Positions 8,660 through 19,500 of a DNA stretch of 64,000 nt are shown piece after piece. The stretch is from Pedobacter frigiditerrae (GTDB lineage: Bacteria > Bacteroidota > Bacteroidia > Sphingobacteriales > Sphingobacteriaceae): the NCBI RefSeq assembly GCF_004331645.1, contig NZ_SJSK01000001.1:992001-1056000 (forward strand). The letters run 5' to 3'. Position numbers and translations under genes: made by a program. The notes beneath the pieces are model-generated. The model was not told the DNA's origin. It was given only the letters and a program-made list of their open reading frames with translations, and searched no databases. Numbering within the stretch: position 1 is the first letter of the stretch; each line of letters opens with the position of its first letter.

Positions 8660-11518
8660 TTATTTTTCTGGTACAAGTACCAAACGAATGTAATTATCAC
8701 CATTTAAATATTTTTGGGCTGCCGCTTTTGTACTGGCCACATCAACTGCATCCAATCTCTGCTTATCTCCCAATAATTGTTCAACGTTATCGCCATATTT
8801 TAAGCGATTAGATAGATACCCTAACCAAAATCCATTATCCCTTAAGCTTAGCTCTTCTTGTCTTGCTTCTTCAGATTTAAATTTCTTCAAATCATCAGCA
8901 GTTGCTCCATTTACTTTAAATGAATTTACCTCTTCTAAAGCGGCATTAATTAACTTATCAACGTTAGCTTTTGAGCAGTTAAATGAAATGGTGAAATAAT
9001 AGTGAGCTGAAGGGTATTTTTGAACACTTAAATCTACACCAGGGCTATAGACACCACTTTCTTTTTCACGTAAACGCTCTAATATTTTAATTTCTAATGC
9101 GGCTTTTAAAGCGTCTAGCTGAATATTATTATCCGCATTGTAAACATAGTCATCATGAAACATCAATTGTACAGTTGCTTTATCTTCTAAGCCTTTGTAA
9201 ACTGTTTTACTCACTTTTCCTTTTGGAGGATTGATGCCATTATCTACAAAATTCTCGTTTTTATTTAAAGCGGGTAAGCTTGCTAAATAAGTAGTAATAA
9301 AAGGTTTCAATTTCTCTACCTCGAAGTTACCAACGAATACAAAGGTTTGTCCGCTAGCATCAGCAAAACGCTCTTTATAAAAAGCATAAGCTTTATCTAA
9401 AGAAATTTTATCAATGTCCTGTAAAGTTGTTGGCATCCCACGTTTGTGGTAATTTGCCATAACAGCTTGTACAGTATCTGCATATACGCTTGTTGGACTA
9501 CTATTTTTATTAGCGGTGATTACTTTAAAATCACTAATGTTCTTGTTAAAGATGTCAACGTCTTTGCGAGGATTGGTAGCACGAGCATATATTAATTGAA
9601 AAGCTGTTTCTAAATCTTTTGGCGATGAACTGCCAGAAAAACCTTGATATTCTGAGTCGATATAAGCCGAGGCATTTGCTGTTTTACCAGCTAAATATTT
9701 GGTTAATTGAGTTGGATTAAAATCCCCAACGCCACTTTGAGCAACCAGATTCGCATTTTCTGCAGATTGGAAATCATCATTACTTGCTAATGAAGAGCCA
9801 CCTTTACCAAATGAAGTGAAAATTACTTGGTCATTTTTAAAATCGGTAGGTTTTAAAATCACTTTAATGCCATTGTTTAAAACCAAAGTAGTGATGCCAA
9901 CTTTGTCATTTTTTGTTTCACTAACAATTTTTCCTGCTGTAGGCATTTGAGCAATGAGTGGTTTATTTACCGTATTGTCAACATAAGGAGTTACTCCATT
10001 GCCTGCTGTTTTAATAGCAGCAATTAACTGTGCTTCCGTTGGTAAATCTTTAGCATCTTTTTCTGGAGCCTGTACAACTATAATCTGGTTGTTTTTAGTT
10101 ACTAAAGTTTTTGCCAAGGCATTAACTTCTGTTAAAGTTAAAGTGGTTAATATTTTTTTCGTTTCTGCGTATCTATAATCGGCAGAAGGAATACTACTTC
10201 CAGTTAAAAAATTCTCTAAATATTGTTGTACGTATACAGCAGACTTAGTTTTATCTTTTTCCTTGTATTGTTTTTCCATTCCCGCTTCAATTTTCTTTTT
10301 AACGGTTTCAAATTCGCCAGCAGTAAAACCAAATTTTGCCATACGCTCATTTTCTGCTAAAGCAGCTTTCAATGCTTTATCTAGACCAGCTGTAGTAGGC
10401 GAAACGGCAATGGTTGTTAAAGCGCTAATACCCCAAACCAAACCGCCTTGGTAGCTGCCATAGGTGCTTTGTGCAAATAAGAATGGTGCACCACCTTTTT
10501 GTGTCAGTTCTTGTATACGGCCAGCTAACATATTGTTAATCATAGATTGAATTAAGCTCTTTTTATAATCTGAATCAGTTTTAACAGATCCTTCGCGTTG
10601 TTTGTATATAACTTGAGCAACATTGTATGGTTGTTCTTTATCGGTTGCAATTTTAACTAAAGGCTGTGCATTATCTGGCAAGTCGTAATTAATTCTAGTT
10701 TTAGGAGATGCAGGATTCTTTAAATCAGAGAAGTTCTGTTTGATTAAGTTTTCTACTTCTTTAACATCGAAATCACCTACTGCAATTACCGACTGTAAGT
10801 TTGGGCGATACCAGTCTGCATAGAACGAACGAATTTTATCATGGGTAAAGCTGTTTAAAATCTCTACTTTACCTATCGGGATGCGTTTTGCATACTGAGA
10901 GTTTGCCAATAGAAATGGTAATAATTGATTGCTCATTCTTTGCTGAGCATTTTTACCGCGTTGACGATCTTCTTCAACAATTACACCTCTTTCATTATCA
11001 ATTTCCTTTCCGTCCATGGTCACTTTTCCCGCCCAGTTGGCTAATATTTTAAAGCCAGTTTTAAAAACCTCGACACTGTCTGTAGGAATAGGTAACTGAT
11101 AAACTGTTTGGTTAAAACCGGTATAGGCATTTAAATCTGCACCAAAACGCACGCCTGCTTTTTGCAGATAATTAATCATTTCATTTTTAGGAAAGTCCTT
11201 AGTTCCATTAAAAGCCATATGCTCCGTAAAGTGCGCTAGGCCTTGTTGTTCTTCATTCTCCATCAATGAACCTATTTTGTTAGCTAGATAAAGCTCTGCT
11301 CTTTTATTAGGTTCAGTGTTTTTGCGAATATAATAGGTTAACCCATTAGGTAATTTTCCAATAATAACATTTGGATCATTAGGAATTATCTTGCCGACAA
11401 TCGGTTTTGTAGTGGCTTTAGCTATAGGAGCTTTTACAGTGGTTTTCTTTTGTTGTGCCAATACAGGTTGTATAAATAAACCTGAAGCTAGCGCATAAAT
11501 TAGATAGTATTTTTTCAT
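8660..11518 (-). CDS. Secreted M16 family zinc metallopeptidase (two-half insulinase-like)
   Basis: 952 residues with a signal peptide (cut near LAQQKK). The N-terminal half carries the inverted zinc motif HFTEH at residues 96-100, and the downstream acidic stretch ERGVIVEEDRQRG supplies the third zinc ligand. The second half (from about 540) repeats the fold without HxxEH, as expected for single-chain pitrilysin-type M16 proteases, and has the R/Y substrate-binding loop in the last 200 residues. It probably degrades peptides in the periplasm or at the surface. It lies 53 bases downstream of the acyltransferase gene on the same strand. Specificity cannot be read from the sequence. Confidence 0.92.
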   Translation of the reverse strand: MKKYYLIYALASGLFIQPVLAQQKKTTVKAPIAKATTKPIVGKIIPNDPNVIIGKLPNGLTYYIRKNTEPNKRAELYLANKIGSLMENEEQQGLAHFTEHMAFNGTKDFPKNEMINYLQKAGVRFGADLNAYTGFNQTVYQLPIPTDSVEVFKTGFKILANWAGKVTMDGKEIDNERGVIVEEDRQRGKNAQQRMSNQLLPFLLANSQYAKRIPIGKVEILNSFTHDKIRSFYADWYRPNLQSVIAVGDFDVKEVENLIKQNFSDLKNPASPKTRINYDLPDNAQPLVKIATDKEQPYNVAQVIYKQREGSVKTDSDYKKSLIQSMINNMLAGRIQELTQKGGAPFLFAQSTYGSYQGGLVWGISALTTIAVSPTTAGLDKALKAALAENERMAKFGFTAGEFETVKKKIEAGMEKQYKEKDKTKSAVYVQQYLENFLTGSSIPSADYRYAETKKILTTLTLTEVNALAKTLVTKNNQIIVVQAPEKDAKDLPTEAQLIAAIKTAGNGVTPYVDNTVNKPLIAQMPTAGKIVSETKNDKVGITTLVLNNGIKVILKPTDFKNDQVIFTSFGKGGSSLASNDDFQSAENANLVAQSGVGDFNPTQLTKYLAGKTANASAYIDSEYQGFSGSSSPKDLETAFQLIYARATNPRKDVDIFNKNISDFKVITANKNSSPTSVYADTVQAVMANYHKRGMPTTLQDIDKISLDKAYAFYKERFADASGQTFVFVGNFEVEKLKPFITTYLASLPALNKNENFVDNGINPPKGKVSKTVYKGLEDKATVQLMFHDDYVYNADNNIQLDALKAALEIKILERLREKESGVYSPGVDLSVQKYPSAHYYFTISFNCSKANVDKLINAALEEVNSFKVNGATADDLKKFKSEEARQEELSLRDNGFWLGYLSNRLKYGDNVEQLLGDKQRLDAVDVASTKAAAQKYLNGDNYIRLVLVPEK

Positions 11519-11571
11519 AAATAGTTTTAATTGTTTGATAGGTTAGATGTTAAATGAAATAATATGTTTCA

Positions 11572-12720
11572 CTAAACTTTAATAATTATGTTTTTCTTGT
11601 ACATGATCCAAAGTATTACATAAAAAAACAAGATAAATGTAATTGCATAAGCTAACGATGCATTTATTGGAGAAAAATAAGGTGGAAAAAATGTCTGATA
11701 AAACCAACTTAAAGCGCCAGCTTCATCGCCATTTGCTTGTTTGATTTTTATCATGTTTAGCAAACGCGGCATCAAGCCGGATACAAAAAACACTGTAATT
11801 GCATTTACACCATAAACCACAAAGGGTTTTGTAAAACGATTATAGTTATTTACATCAATTATCCAATAAGACAGCGCTAAGACGATAGTTGCCAATCCGC
11901 CAGTATATAAAACATAAGAACTGGTCCATAATGCTTTGTTAATGGGAAATTCTAGGTCCCAAAGCAAGCCAGCCAATACAGAAACAGTACCTACGGAGAA
12001 TAGCCAAGCAATTTTTTTGGCTGGGTCTACGTCTTTTCTTTTCAGGTAAACGCCAACCAAAATGCCAAATAAGCCAGTTGCTATTGCAGGTAAAGTGCTT
12101 AAAATTCCTTCTGGATCCCAAGTTTTGGATGACTTCCATAAATGCGCTTCCGTTAAAATTGTACGATCTAACCAAGCCCCTAGGTTGGTTTCTTTTTCTA
12201 GGTTTGCATACCCAACTCCTGGCACAGGAACAAATATCATTAAAGCCCAATAAGTGATAAGAATGATAATAATTGCCCTAAAAATATTCTTTTCAGAAAG
12301 TTTTAAGAATAAAATTGAAGAGATAAAAAATACTACTCCAATTCTTTGCAAAACACCAGGAATTCGGACATGTTTAATCGCTTCTATAAAATCAAAATCA
12401 CTAAATTTTCGGGGAAATATGGATAGAAATATCCCTAGACCAAAAAGAATCAACCCTCTTTTTAATGCTTTTAAAATGGTTTTGTTATGACTTGATGGAT
12501 CTAGTTTTTTGCTGCCCATGGCATAAGCTATAGACACACCAACTATAAAAAGAAAGAAAGGGAAAACAAGGTCGGTTGGTGTGCAACCATTCCACTCTGC
12601 GTGTTCGAGTGGAGCATAAATATGGCCCCAACTACCTGGGTTATTAACCAAAATCATTGTGGCAACAGTAAGGCCACGGAAAAAATCGAGCGATAATAAC
12701 CGCCGAGGTTTTAGTTCCAT
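11572..12720 (-). CDS. Multi-pass N-acyltransferase of the HGSNAT/NagX type (DUF5009)
   Basis: 382 residues with about ten hydrophobic helices. The N-terminus RRLLSLDFFRGLTVATMILVNNPG and the following EWNGCTPTDLVFPFFLFIVG are the signature of bacterial relatives of heparan-alpha-glucosaminide N-acetyltransferase, which pass acetyl groups across a membrane to amino sugars. It sits between nagB and an M16 peptidase on the minus strand and near anmK, so a role in amino-sugar handling is a reasonable inference. It is sometimes annotated as NagX; biochemical function in this lineage is not established. A long inverted repeat separates it from nagB. Confidence 0.85.
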   Translation of the reverse strand: MELKPRRLLSLDFFRGLTVATMILVNNPGSWGHIYAPLEHAEWNGCTPTDLVFPFFLFIVGVSIAYAMGSKKLDPSSHNKTILKALKRGLILFGLGIFLSIFPRKFSDFDFIEAIKHVRIPGVLQRIGVVFFISSILFLKLSEKNIFRAIIIILITYWALMIFVPVPGVGYANLEKETNLGAWLDRTILTEAHLWKSSKTWDPEGILSTLPAIATGLFGILVGVYLKRKDVDPAKKIAWLFSVGTVSVLAGLLWDLEFPINKALWTSSYVLYTGGLATIVLALSYWIIDVNNYNRFTKPFVVYGVNAITVFFVSGLMPRLLNMIKIKQANGDEAGALSWFYQTFFPPYFSPINASLAYAITFILFFYVILWIMYKKNIIIKV

Positions 12721-12727
12721 TTTGTCA

Positions 12728-12799
12728 ATTTAAAATTATCCTCTATGTCCTTTATACGCTGTAAAGAATTAAGAACTAATATAGAGGATAATTTTAAAT
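12728..12799. repeat. 19-bp perfect inverted repeat with 34-base spacer in the nagB-acyltransferase gap
   Basis: ATTTAAAATTATCCTCTAT at 12728-12746 is the exact reverse complement of 12781-12799; a G-T pair extends the stem by one. The stem fills most of the 104-base gap between nagB and the acyltransferase gene. It lacks the GC-rich top and T run of an ordinary terminator in either direction. It could be an mRNA-stabilising or processing stem, a bidirectional weak terminator, or a decayed mobile-element end. Confidence 0.8.
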
Positions 12800-12824
12800 G
12801 TTTTTCTAAAAGAACTATTAGTTA

Positions 12825-14744
12825 TTAGAATTTAAATCTCACAAAAGCCTCCATAGCCTCGTAGTCAGCCAGGCCCAAATTATCATAAGATTTAGCAGTT
12901 TCCCTGTTTCTATCTTCAGCTCTTTGCCAAAACTCTCTAGCATCGTCACCTGGGAAAACCGCTCTATCTTTTTGAGATTGATGTTTGAAAATGGCGAATT
13001 TTTTACGTTCAACCTCTTGTGGACTAAGGGGAACTGCCATCTCGATTTCGTGTGTTTCAAATTCTAACCAAGCACCTCTATACATCCATAGCCAACAATC
13101 CTTAACCCAGCTTTCGGTTTTGTCTAATCTTCTTAATGCTTCAATTATGATGTTAAAACAAACAATATGAGTGCCGTGTGGATCTTCAAAATCGCCCGCA
13201 GCAAAAACTTGTTCTGGTTTTATTTTTTGAAGTAATTCCATAGTTAATAGTACATCCGCTTCTGTAACAGGATTTTTTACATTTTTACCGCTTTCGTAAA
13301 ATGGTAACGCCATAAAATGGATATGATCATCATCTAATCCGCAATAACGAGCGCCAGCAATTGCTTCTCCTTTTCTAATCAAACCTTTAACGGTTTGTAT
13401 TTCTGGAATGTCAACTTGATTTGGTTTCTTTTGCTCTATAAATTGACGCATTTTTGCATAGGTATCCCTCATCTGAGGCTGAGGCATTCCCATTTTTTCA
13501 GAGAAATCAATGTTGAATTCTACGAAACGTAATGCATCATCATCCCATACAGCTGTATTTCCAGAAGTCTGATATGCAACATGTACATCATGTTTTTGAT
13601 CTACCAAACGAATGAATGTTCCACCCATGGAAATTACATCATCATCAGGATGTGGAGAGAAAATGATTACTCTTTTTTTAGCAGGTTCAGCTCTTTCTGG
13701 TCGCTGACTGTCATCTGCATTAGGTTTTCCTCCTGGCCAACCAGTGATAGTATGTTGTAATTTATTAAAAATGTGGATGTTAATATTGTAAACCGGTCCT
13801 TTTTCTAAGGCCAGTTGAGCCATTCCATTATTGTTAAAATCGTCTTCAGTTAGTTTTAGAATTGGCTTGTTTAGCTTGTTAGCTAACCAAATAACGGCTT
13901 TTCTAGATAAAGACTCTGTCCAAATACAATCTTTAACTAACCATGGTGTATCAAATCTTGTTAATAACGAAGCTGCTTCTTCATCTAAGATAAACTCAAC
14001 GTTATCGGATAATTGTAAGTAGGTTGCAGGAACATCACTAGACATCTCACCTTCAACAGCTTTTTTAATAATTGATGCTTTTTTTCTGTTCCAAGCCATC
14101 AAAACAATTTCTCTTGCTTTGAAAATGGTGCCAATTCCCATTGTTATGGCTTTTGTTGGTACAAAAGACTTTCCTCCGAAATCTCTTGCCGCGTCTCTCC
14201 GGGTAAGGTCGTCTAATGTTACTAAACGAGTACCCGAGTTTGGCGCAGATCCTGGCTCATTAAAACCAATGTGGCCAGTACGGCCAATACCTAAAATTTG
14301 CATATCTAAGCCGCCATATTCACCAATTTTGTTCTCATACGCTAAACAAAAGGCAGGGATGTCCTCTAGCTTTAATGTGCCATCTGGTATATGTACATTG
14401 TTTTTATCAATGTCAATATGGTCAAATAAATTTTCATTCATAAACGAAACGTAACTCTGTGCAGCGGTTGCCTGCATAGGGTAGTATTCATCTAGATTAA
14501 AAGTAATTACATTCTTAAAGCTTAAGCCCTCTTCTTGATGTAGTCGGACCAATTCTGCATAAACAGCAATTGGGGTTGCACCGGTAGCTAAACCAAGTAC
14601 AGCATTTAAATTTTTTGCTTGTTTTTCTTTAATAATGCTCGCAATACGATGCGCTACATTGATAGAAGCTTCCTTAGGATTTTTGAAAACAGTAACTGGG
14701 AGTTTTTCGAACCTCGTCTCTTCTAATAGATTTAATCGTGCCAT
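12825..14744 (-). CDS. nagB: Glucosamine-6-phosphate deaminase fused to PIG-L family deacetylase
   Basis: I place the start at ATG 14744, giving 639 residues beginning MARLNLLEETRFEKLPV; the frame stays open upstream to 14807 but that extension has no likely start. Residues 1-280 are a NagB/6PGL-type isomerase-deaminase (LGLATGATPIAVY, NLDEYYPM, GIGRTGHIGFNEPGSAP) that turns glucosamine-6-P into fructose-6-P and ammonia. Residues from about 355 are a PIG-L/LmbE domain with the zinc motif SPHPDDDVISMGG, a family that removes N-acetyl groups from amino sugars. The fusion is usual in Bacteroidota. It diverges from anmK over a 148-base gap, so the pair likely shares regulation. Confidence 0.95.
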   Translation of the reverse strand: MARLNLLEETRFEKLPVTVFKNPKEASINVAHRIASIIKEKQAKNLNAVLGLATGATPIAVYAELVRLHQEEGLSFKNVITFNLDEYYPMQATAAQSYVSFMNENLFDHIDIDKNNVHIPDGTLKLEDIPAFCLAYENKIGEYGGLDMQILGIGRTGHIGFNEPGSAPNSGTRLVTLDDLTRRDAARDFGGKSFVPTKAITMGIGTIFKAREIVLMAWNRKKASIIKKAVEGEMSSDVPATYLQLSDNVEFILDEEAASLLTRFDTPWLVKDCIWTESLSRKAVIWLANKLNKPILKLTEDDFNNNGMAQLALEKGPVYNINIHIFNKLQHTITGWPGGKPNADDSQRPERAEPAKKRVIIFSPHPDDDVISMGGTFIRLVDQKHDVHVAYQTSGNTAVWDDDALRFVEFNIDFSEKMGMPQPQMRDTYAKMRQFIEQKKPNQVDIPEIQTVKGLIRKGEAIAGARYCGLDDDHIHFMALPFYESGKNVKNPVTEADVLLTMELLQKIKPEQVFAAGDFEDPHGTHIVCFNIIIEALRRLDKTESWVKDCWLWMYRGAWLEFETHEIEMAVPLSPQEVERKKFAIFKHQSQKDRAVFPGDDAREFWQRAEDRNRETAKSYDNLGLADYEAMEAFVRFKF

Positions 14745-14861
14745 TAATCTGTTATTATTTAGTGAACGGAGCGGTAAATATAGAGAGTAATGCACAATTT
14801 TCACCAAAGGTTAATTACTTTTATTGCAAGTATTTTTAAAGATAGCGTTAGCGTATCAAAT

Positions 14862-14871
14862 CAAACGTTTG
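14862..14871. promoter_or_regulatory. Palindrome in the nagB-anmK divergent promoter region
   Basis: CAAACGTTTG is a perfect 10-bp palindrome, and the flanks ATCAAACGTTTGTTTAAT add partial symmetry. It is 21 bases before the anmK start and about 118 bases before nagB. Position and symmetry suit an operator for a regulator of amino-sugar genes; no such regulator is adjacent, so the assignment is inference. Confidence 0.4.
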
Positions 14872-14892
14872 TTTAATTGTAAATAAAATTTT

Positions 14893-16089
14893 ATGAATAA
14901 TTCCATTCAAAAGCTCTATTCCATTGCTAATAAAAATGAGCGATTAATTATCGGATTGATGTCGGGAACTTCTATGGATGGACTTGACATTGCCCTTTGT
15001 TGCTGTAAAGATCATGGCAGCCAAACACAGGTAGAGTTATTGAACTTTATCACTATGCCTTATCAGGATGATTTTAGGGCCGATGTTAAAAGTATATTTT
15101 CTAGGAGAGATGCAGATTTACAGAAAGTGTGCTTATTAAATGAATGGATTGGACTTACACATGCAAATTTGATTTTGGAAGCTTTAAAGAAATGGAATGT
15201 CTCAGCAGAGGAAGTTGACATGATAGCTAGCCATGGACAAACGATATTCCATGCGCCTAAATCTTTACATCAACTCGATAACTATCCAAATGCCACTTTA
15301 CAAATAGGAGATGGTGATCATATTGCGGTTAAAACGGGTATCATTACCATTTCAGACTTTAGGCAGAAGCATTTGGCAGCAGGTGGAGAAGGAGCTCCAT
15401 TGGCTGTTTATGGAGATTATTTGATTTTTAGCAAAACAGGAGAAGATAGGATCATGCTAAATATTGGGGGTATTGCCAATTTTACATTTTTACCTGGAGA
15501 TAGGGATGCATCCAGAGTCTTTTCAACAGATGTTGGGCCTGGGAATACATTAATGGACCATTTCATTCAGCAAAATTATCCTGGCGAATATTATGATCAA
15601 GATGGGAAGATAGCAAAATCAGGTAATTTGAATTCCGACTTGCTTAATGCATTGTTAAAAAATGATTTCTTCTCAATTGATTTTCCTAAAACAACAGGGC
15701 CAGAACTATTTAGTTTGACCTATTTAATGCAAGCACAAGAGCTAAGTAATACAATAGATTTAGCTAAGGAAGATGTGCTTGCTACGCTTTGTCATTTCTC
15801 AGCAAAAGGAATAATCAATGCAATCATGAGAACAATTGATTCATCGGCCATACCAAAAATATTCATGAGTGGTGGTGGTATGCACAACCCTTTGTTGGTA
15901 GCGCTTTTAAAAGAAGCTTTGCCCAATGCCATTTTTAGTACTACTGATGAATTGGAAATTAATCCAGATGCCAAGGAAGCTGTTCTTTTCGCTTTGTTGG
16001 CTAATGAAACCCTGGCTGGAAACCCAATAAATTTTGGTGAACGTGAAGGTGTGCCTTCTGTTTGCATGGGTAAAATAAGCTTGCCTTAG
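14893..16089 (+). CDS. anmK: Anhydro-N-acetylmuramic acid kinase
   Basis: 398 residues. The N-terminal phosphate-binding motif IGLMSGTSMDGLDIALC and the later GGIANFTFLPG, STDVGPGNTLMD and FMSGGGMHNPLL blocks identify AnmK, which opens and phosphorylates 1,6-anhydro-MurNAc from cell-wall turnover to give MurNAc-6-phosphate. The cytoplasmic enzyme feeds the same pool that NagB drains, and the divergent nagB/PIG-L gene makes a compact peptidoglycan recycling locus. Length matches the family. ATG 14893 is preceded by an AT-rich leader rather than a strong Shine-Dalgarno, as is common in this phylum. Confidence 0.96.
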   Translation: MNNSIQKLYSIANKNERLIIGLMSGTSMDGLDIALCCCKDHGSQTQVELLNFITMPYQDDFRADVKSIFSRRDADLQKVCLLNEWIGLTHANLILEALKKWNVSAEEVDMIASHGQTIFHAPKSLHQLDNYPNATLQIGDGDHIAVKTGIITISDFRQKHLAAGGEGAPLAVYGDYLIFSKTGEDRIMLNIGGIANFTFLPGDRDASRVFSTDVGPGNTLMDHFIQQNYPGEYYDQDGKIAKSGNLNSDLLNALLKNDFFSIDFPKTTGPELFSLTYLMQAQELSNTIDLAKEDVLATLCHFSAKGIINAIMRTIDSSAIPKIFMSGGGMHNPLLVALLKEALPNAIFSTTDELEINPDAKEAVLFALLANETLAGNPINFGEREGVPSVCMGKISLP

Positions 16090-16312
16090 CAATGCTCGGC
16101 GGTAATTTCAAATAGCCTATGCTGCATGTTTTATTAGCTTAGCTTGTAACATCAACGTCTGAGTTCAAGCTTTCCAAGGATACCTACAGTTTTTAATCCT
16201 CAACATTCTTTCCTCCCAAGCTATGGAAAAGCGTTGTTAAGGAACAGTTGACCATTTAAACGTAGTTAACAAGTATTTAATTCGGATATACCAGGGGCAA
16301 TGGCCCTATTAT

Positions 16313-16356
16313 ATCCCTGTAAGATCCCTGCTAAGTCCCTGTTAAACCCCTGTTAG
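16313..16356. repeat. Four tandem copies of an 11-base CCCTGnTAAG unit
   Basis: The units are ATCCCTGTAAG, ATCCCTGCTAAG, TCCCTGTTAAA and CCCCTGTTAG, back to back and 10-12 bases long. The period is close to one helical turn. Copies differ slightly, so the array is not a fresh slippage product. Function unknown; similar 11-base arrays lie at 30250-30293. Confidence 0.8.
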
Positions 16357-16416
16357 AGTATAGCGATACTGATAAGCCTACTACTGCGGTATTCATTGGT
16401 TAGTTAATTAATGTTA

Positions 16417-16451
16417 GTTTGTTTATAAAAATGTTTAGTGGTTAAACAAAC
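16417..16451. promoter_or_regulatory. Inverted repeat upstream of susC-1, candidate operator
   Basis: GTTTGTTTA at 16417-16425 is the reverse complement of TAAACAAAC at 16443-16451; an overlapping imperfect palindrome, TGTTTA-GTGGT-TAAACA, spans 16432-16448. It lies about 100 bases before the susC start, the right place for an operator or promoter-overlapping regulator site. The nearby DeoR-family gene is one candidate binder. Confidence 0.4.
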
Positions 16452-16549
16452 ATTTTTTACATCTTTAATAGATTTTTCAAAGCAGTTAATGGCATGAAAA
16501 ATAAACTAATCAGCTTTGGCTGTAATTCTAACCATTTAAATTTTTAAGT

Positions 16550-19500
16550 ATGACGAGATTTTACACGTTACGCTGTTCAAAACTCCTTTTTTTGTTTTTA
16601 ACGCCAACCTTTATCCTGCTGCTGTTCTCTTCAGCAAGTGCACAAACGAATCGTTATGTAATTAGTGGTAAAGTGATAGAGGAATCCACTAAAGCCCCAA
16701 TTCCTGGCGCAGGTGTTAAAGTACAAGGCACTACCTTTGCGATAGCTGCTAACAGTGATGGTACTTATTCTCTAGTTGCTAACCTTGCGCCTGGAACTTA
16801 TCAGCTTGCAGCCACTTATATTGGTTATAAAACGATTACTAAACAAATTACTTTGGGCAGTAACAACAATGTGTCCGCTGATTTTTCTTTAGCTCAAGAT
16901 GCAATGGGCTTAGACGAAGTTATTGTAACGGGTACTTCTCAAGGTACCACAAGGAAGCAATTGGGAAGTTATGTAAGTACGGTTAAAGGAGATGATTTAA
17001 ATAAAGCGCCAAGTGGTAATGCCTTAGCTTCTTTACAAGGTAAAACGCCTGGTGCTCAAATTAGCCAAAATTCTGGTGATCCAGCAGGAGGTATATCTGT
17101 AAGGTTAAGGGGAGTTAGTTCTGTAAACTCTTCTTCAGAGCCTTTATATATTATTGATGGCGTAATTGTGAATAATGCTACCACCAGGGTTACCAACACC
17201 TCTTCTAACTATGATGGAGGGAACTTTATAGGTAACATTGGTCAGAATAGAATGGTAGATATTAACCCTGCAGATATTGACCGAATTGAAGTGTTAAATG
17301 GTGCTGCGGCAGCTGCAATTTATGGCTCGAGAGCAAATGCAGGGGTAATTCAAATTTTTACAAAAAGAGGGAAATCAGGAGCTACACAGGTTAATTTTAA
17401 TACAAGTTTAACGATTAGCGAATTACGCAAACAGATAGATGTAAATCAATCTCCTACTAAATTTGGAGGCTCTGTAGATTTGGTTACTCAAGATGTTTTA
17501 TCTCCTGCGTTAACAACTACAACTCCTGTAACTAGGTATAATTATCAAGATTATATTTTTCATACAGGTGTAGGTACTGATAATGCTGTAACTGTTGCTG
17601 GAGGAAATGAGAATACTAAGTTTTATACTTCTGCTGGTTATTTTTCTAACCAAGGTATTATACAAAATACAGATTTTAAACGCATTAACTTCAGAGCAAA
17701 CCTTGATCAAGTAATTAATAAATGGGCTAAAATGACTGCTGGGTTTAACTATATCCACAGTAATGCTAATGAAAAGCCAGATGGGAACTCGTTCTTCTCA
17801 CCTATGAACTCTGTAACCATTTTAGGTAATTTCCATGATATTTTTACGAGAGACGCACTGGGCAATTTAAAAGCTGTTGGTGAGCGTGGTCGTGTAAATC
17901 CAGTATCTGTAATTGAAGACATTAAACAACGCCAATTTACCAATCGTGTTATTGCAAATGCTGGATTAAAACTAACTCCAGTTAAAAACTTAACTATAGA
18001 TTACACAATGGGTTTGGATAACTCAATCCAAAATGGAACTACTTATATTCCTCCTTTTGCTTATAATGTAAGTACAGGTTTTTATGGAGGTGGTCCAACC
18101 TTAGATCCGTCATTAAATGGTTATGCAAGTGCGGCTAACGCAACCACAACTTTATTTAATAATGAATTAAACTTTACTTATGATACAAAAATATCTGAAG
18201 TACTAAGTTCTACTACGCAACTCGGAGGTTCTTATCAGTATCAAAAAGATTTATATAGTTTAACAAACGGACGTGGCTTGGCTCCATTTGTACAAGTAGT
18301 AAATGGCGCTAGTACAATGTTAACAGGTGCAGACAGTAGATCTGAGTTTTCTATTAGCGGTGCATATTTACAACAGAATTTTAAATATAAAGATCACTTG
18401 TTTTTAACTGGAGCAATTAGGGTAGATCAGTCTACCGTATTTGGTGAAGACAATAGAACACAATTCTATCCAAAAGCAAATGTGAGTTATGTTTTATCAT
18501 CTGCAGAATATTGGAAAGATCTTGGGGTGTCTTCATGGTGGAATACATTTAAGATAAGGGCTGCTTATGGCCAATCGGGTAACTTAACGGGTATTGGTGC
18601 ATATGACCGATTTAATGTTTATTTGCCAAATGCGTTAAACAGTAAAACTACGCTTACCTCAAGGTCTGTTTTAGCAAATACGGATGTAGTGCCGGAGCGT
18701 CAAGAAGAGCTAGAGATTGGTACAGACATGTCGTTTTTTAACAATAGATTAGGTTTAACCTTTAGCTATTATAACAAAACCGTATCGGATTTACTTTTGG
18801 AAGTTTCTGTTGCTCCTACTACGGGATTCTCTAGTTTGTTAGATAATATTAGTGGTACGCTTAAAAACAAAGGTGTTGAACTAATGCTTACTGGTGTGCC
18901 TATTAAATCACAAGATTTTACGTGGACATCAACTTTAATTTACAACAGAAACAGGAACAAAATTATTGGCTCTGGTGCACGACAAACATTTTCTACAAAT
19001 CCCGGAGCACCTGTATCTATTATAGATGGTTATCCGATAGGTGTATTTTATGGAACATATTTCGAGAGAAATTCTGACGGAAATATAGTTACAAACGCTG
19101 CAGGAATTCCTTTAACAGCTGGTCAAGCGGCAGGTAACGTGCAACGTAAGGTTATTGGAGATCCTAATCCTGATTACACGGGCTCATTTGTAAATGAATT
19201 TACCTTTAAGAAATTAAGTTTACGTGTGCAACTAGATGCAGTACAAGGAGGCGATGTATGGAATGCAGATTGGAGAACAAGACAAGGGGTAGGTAATGGA
19301 AAGATAGCAGAGGCAGAGCAAAGGGGGCAATTACCTCGAGGTTATGTTGCTGGAGTTTATAATGTTGAAGAATGGCGCATAGACGATGGATCTTTCGTAA
19401 AACTGAGGGAAATTTCTTTAAGTTATAATATCGGACACGTAAAATTCATCAAGAATTTAGCTGTTAATTTAAGTGGTAGGAACTTATTCTCTTGGGATAA

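Larger units (their letters stand above)
16090..16549. other. 460-base gap between anmK and the first susC
   Basis: No credible gene. It contains the short tandem repeats at 16313-16356 and the inverted repeat at 16417-16451, both listed separately. The leader of susC occupies the right end. Confidence 0.7.

Noticed and set aside
14119-14454. 111-codon plus-strand frame inside nagB
   Set aside because: Antisense shadow of nagB with no start signal or family features.
14745-14807. N-terminal extension of NagB
   Set aside because: The family starts at MARLNLLEE; the upstream residues have no counterpart and no good start codon.
16313-16356. CRISPR array
   Set aside because: Units are 11 bases with no spacers and there are no cas genes.
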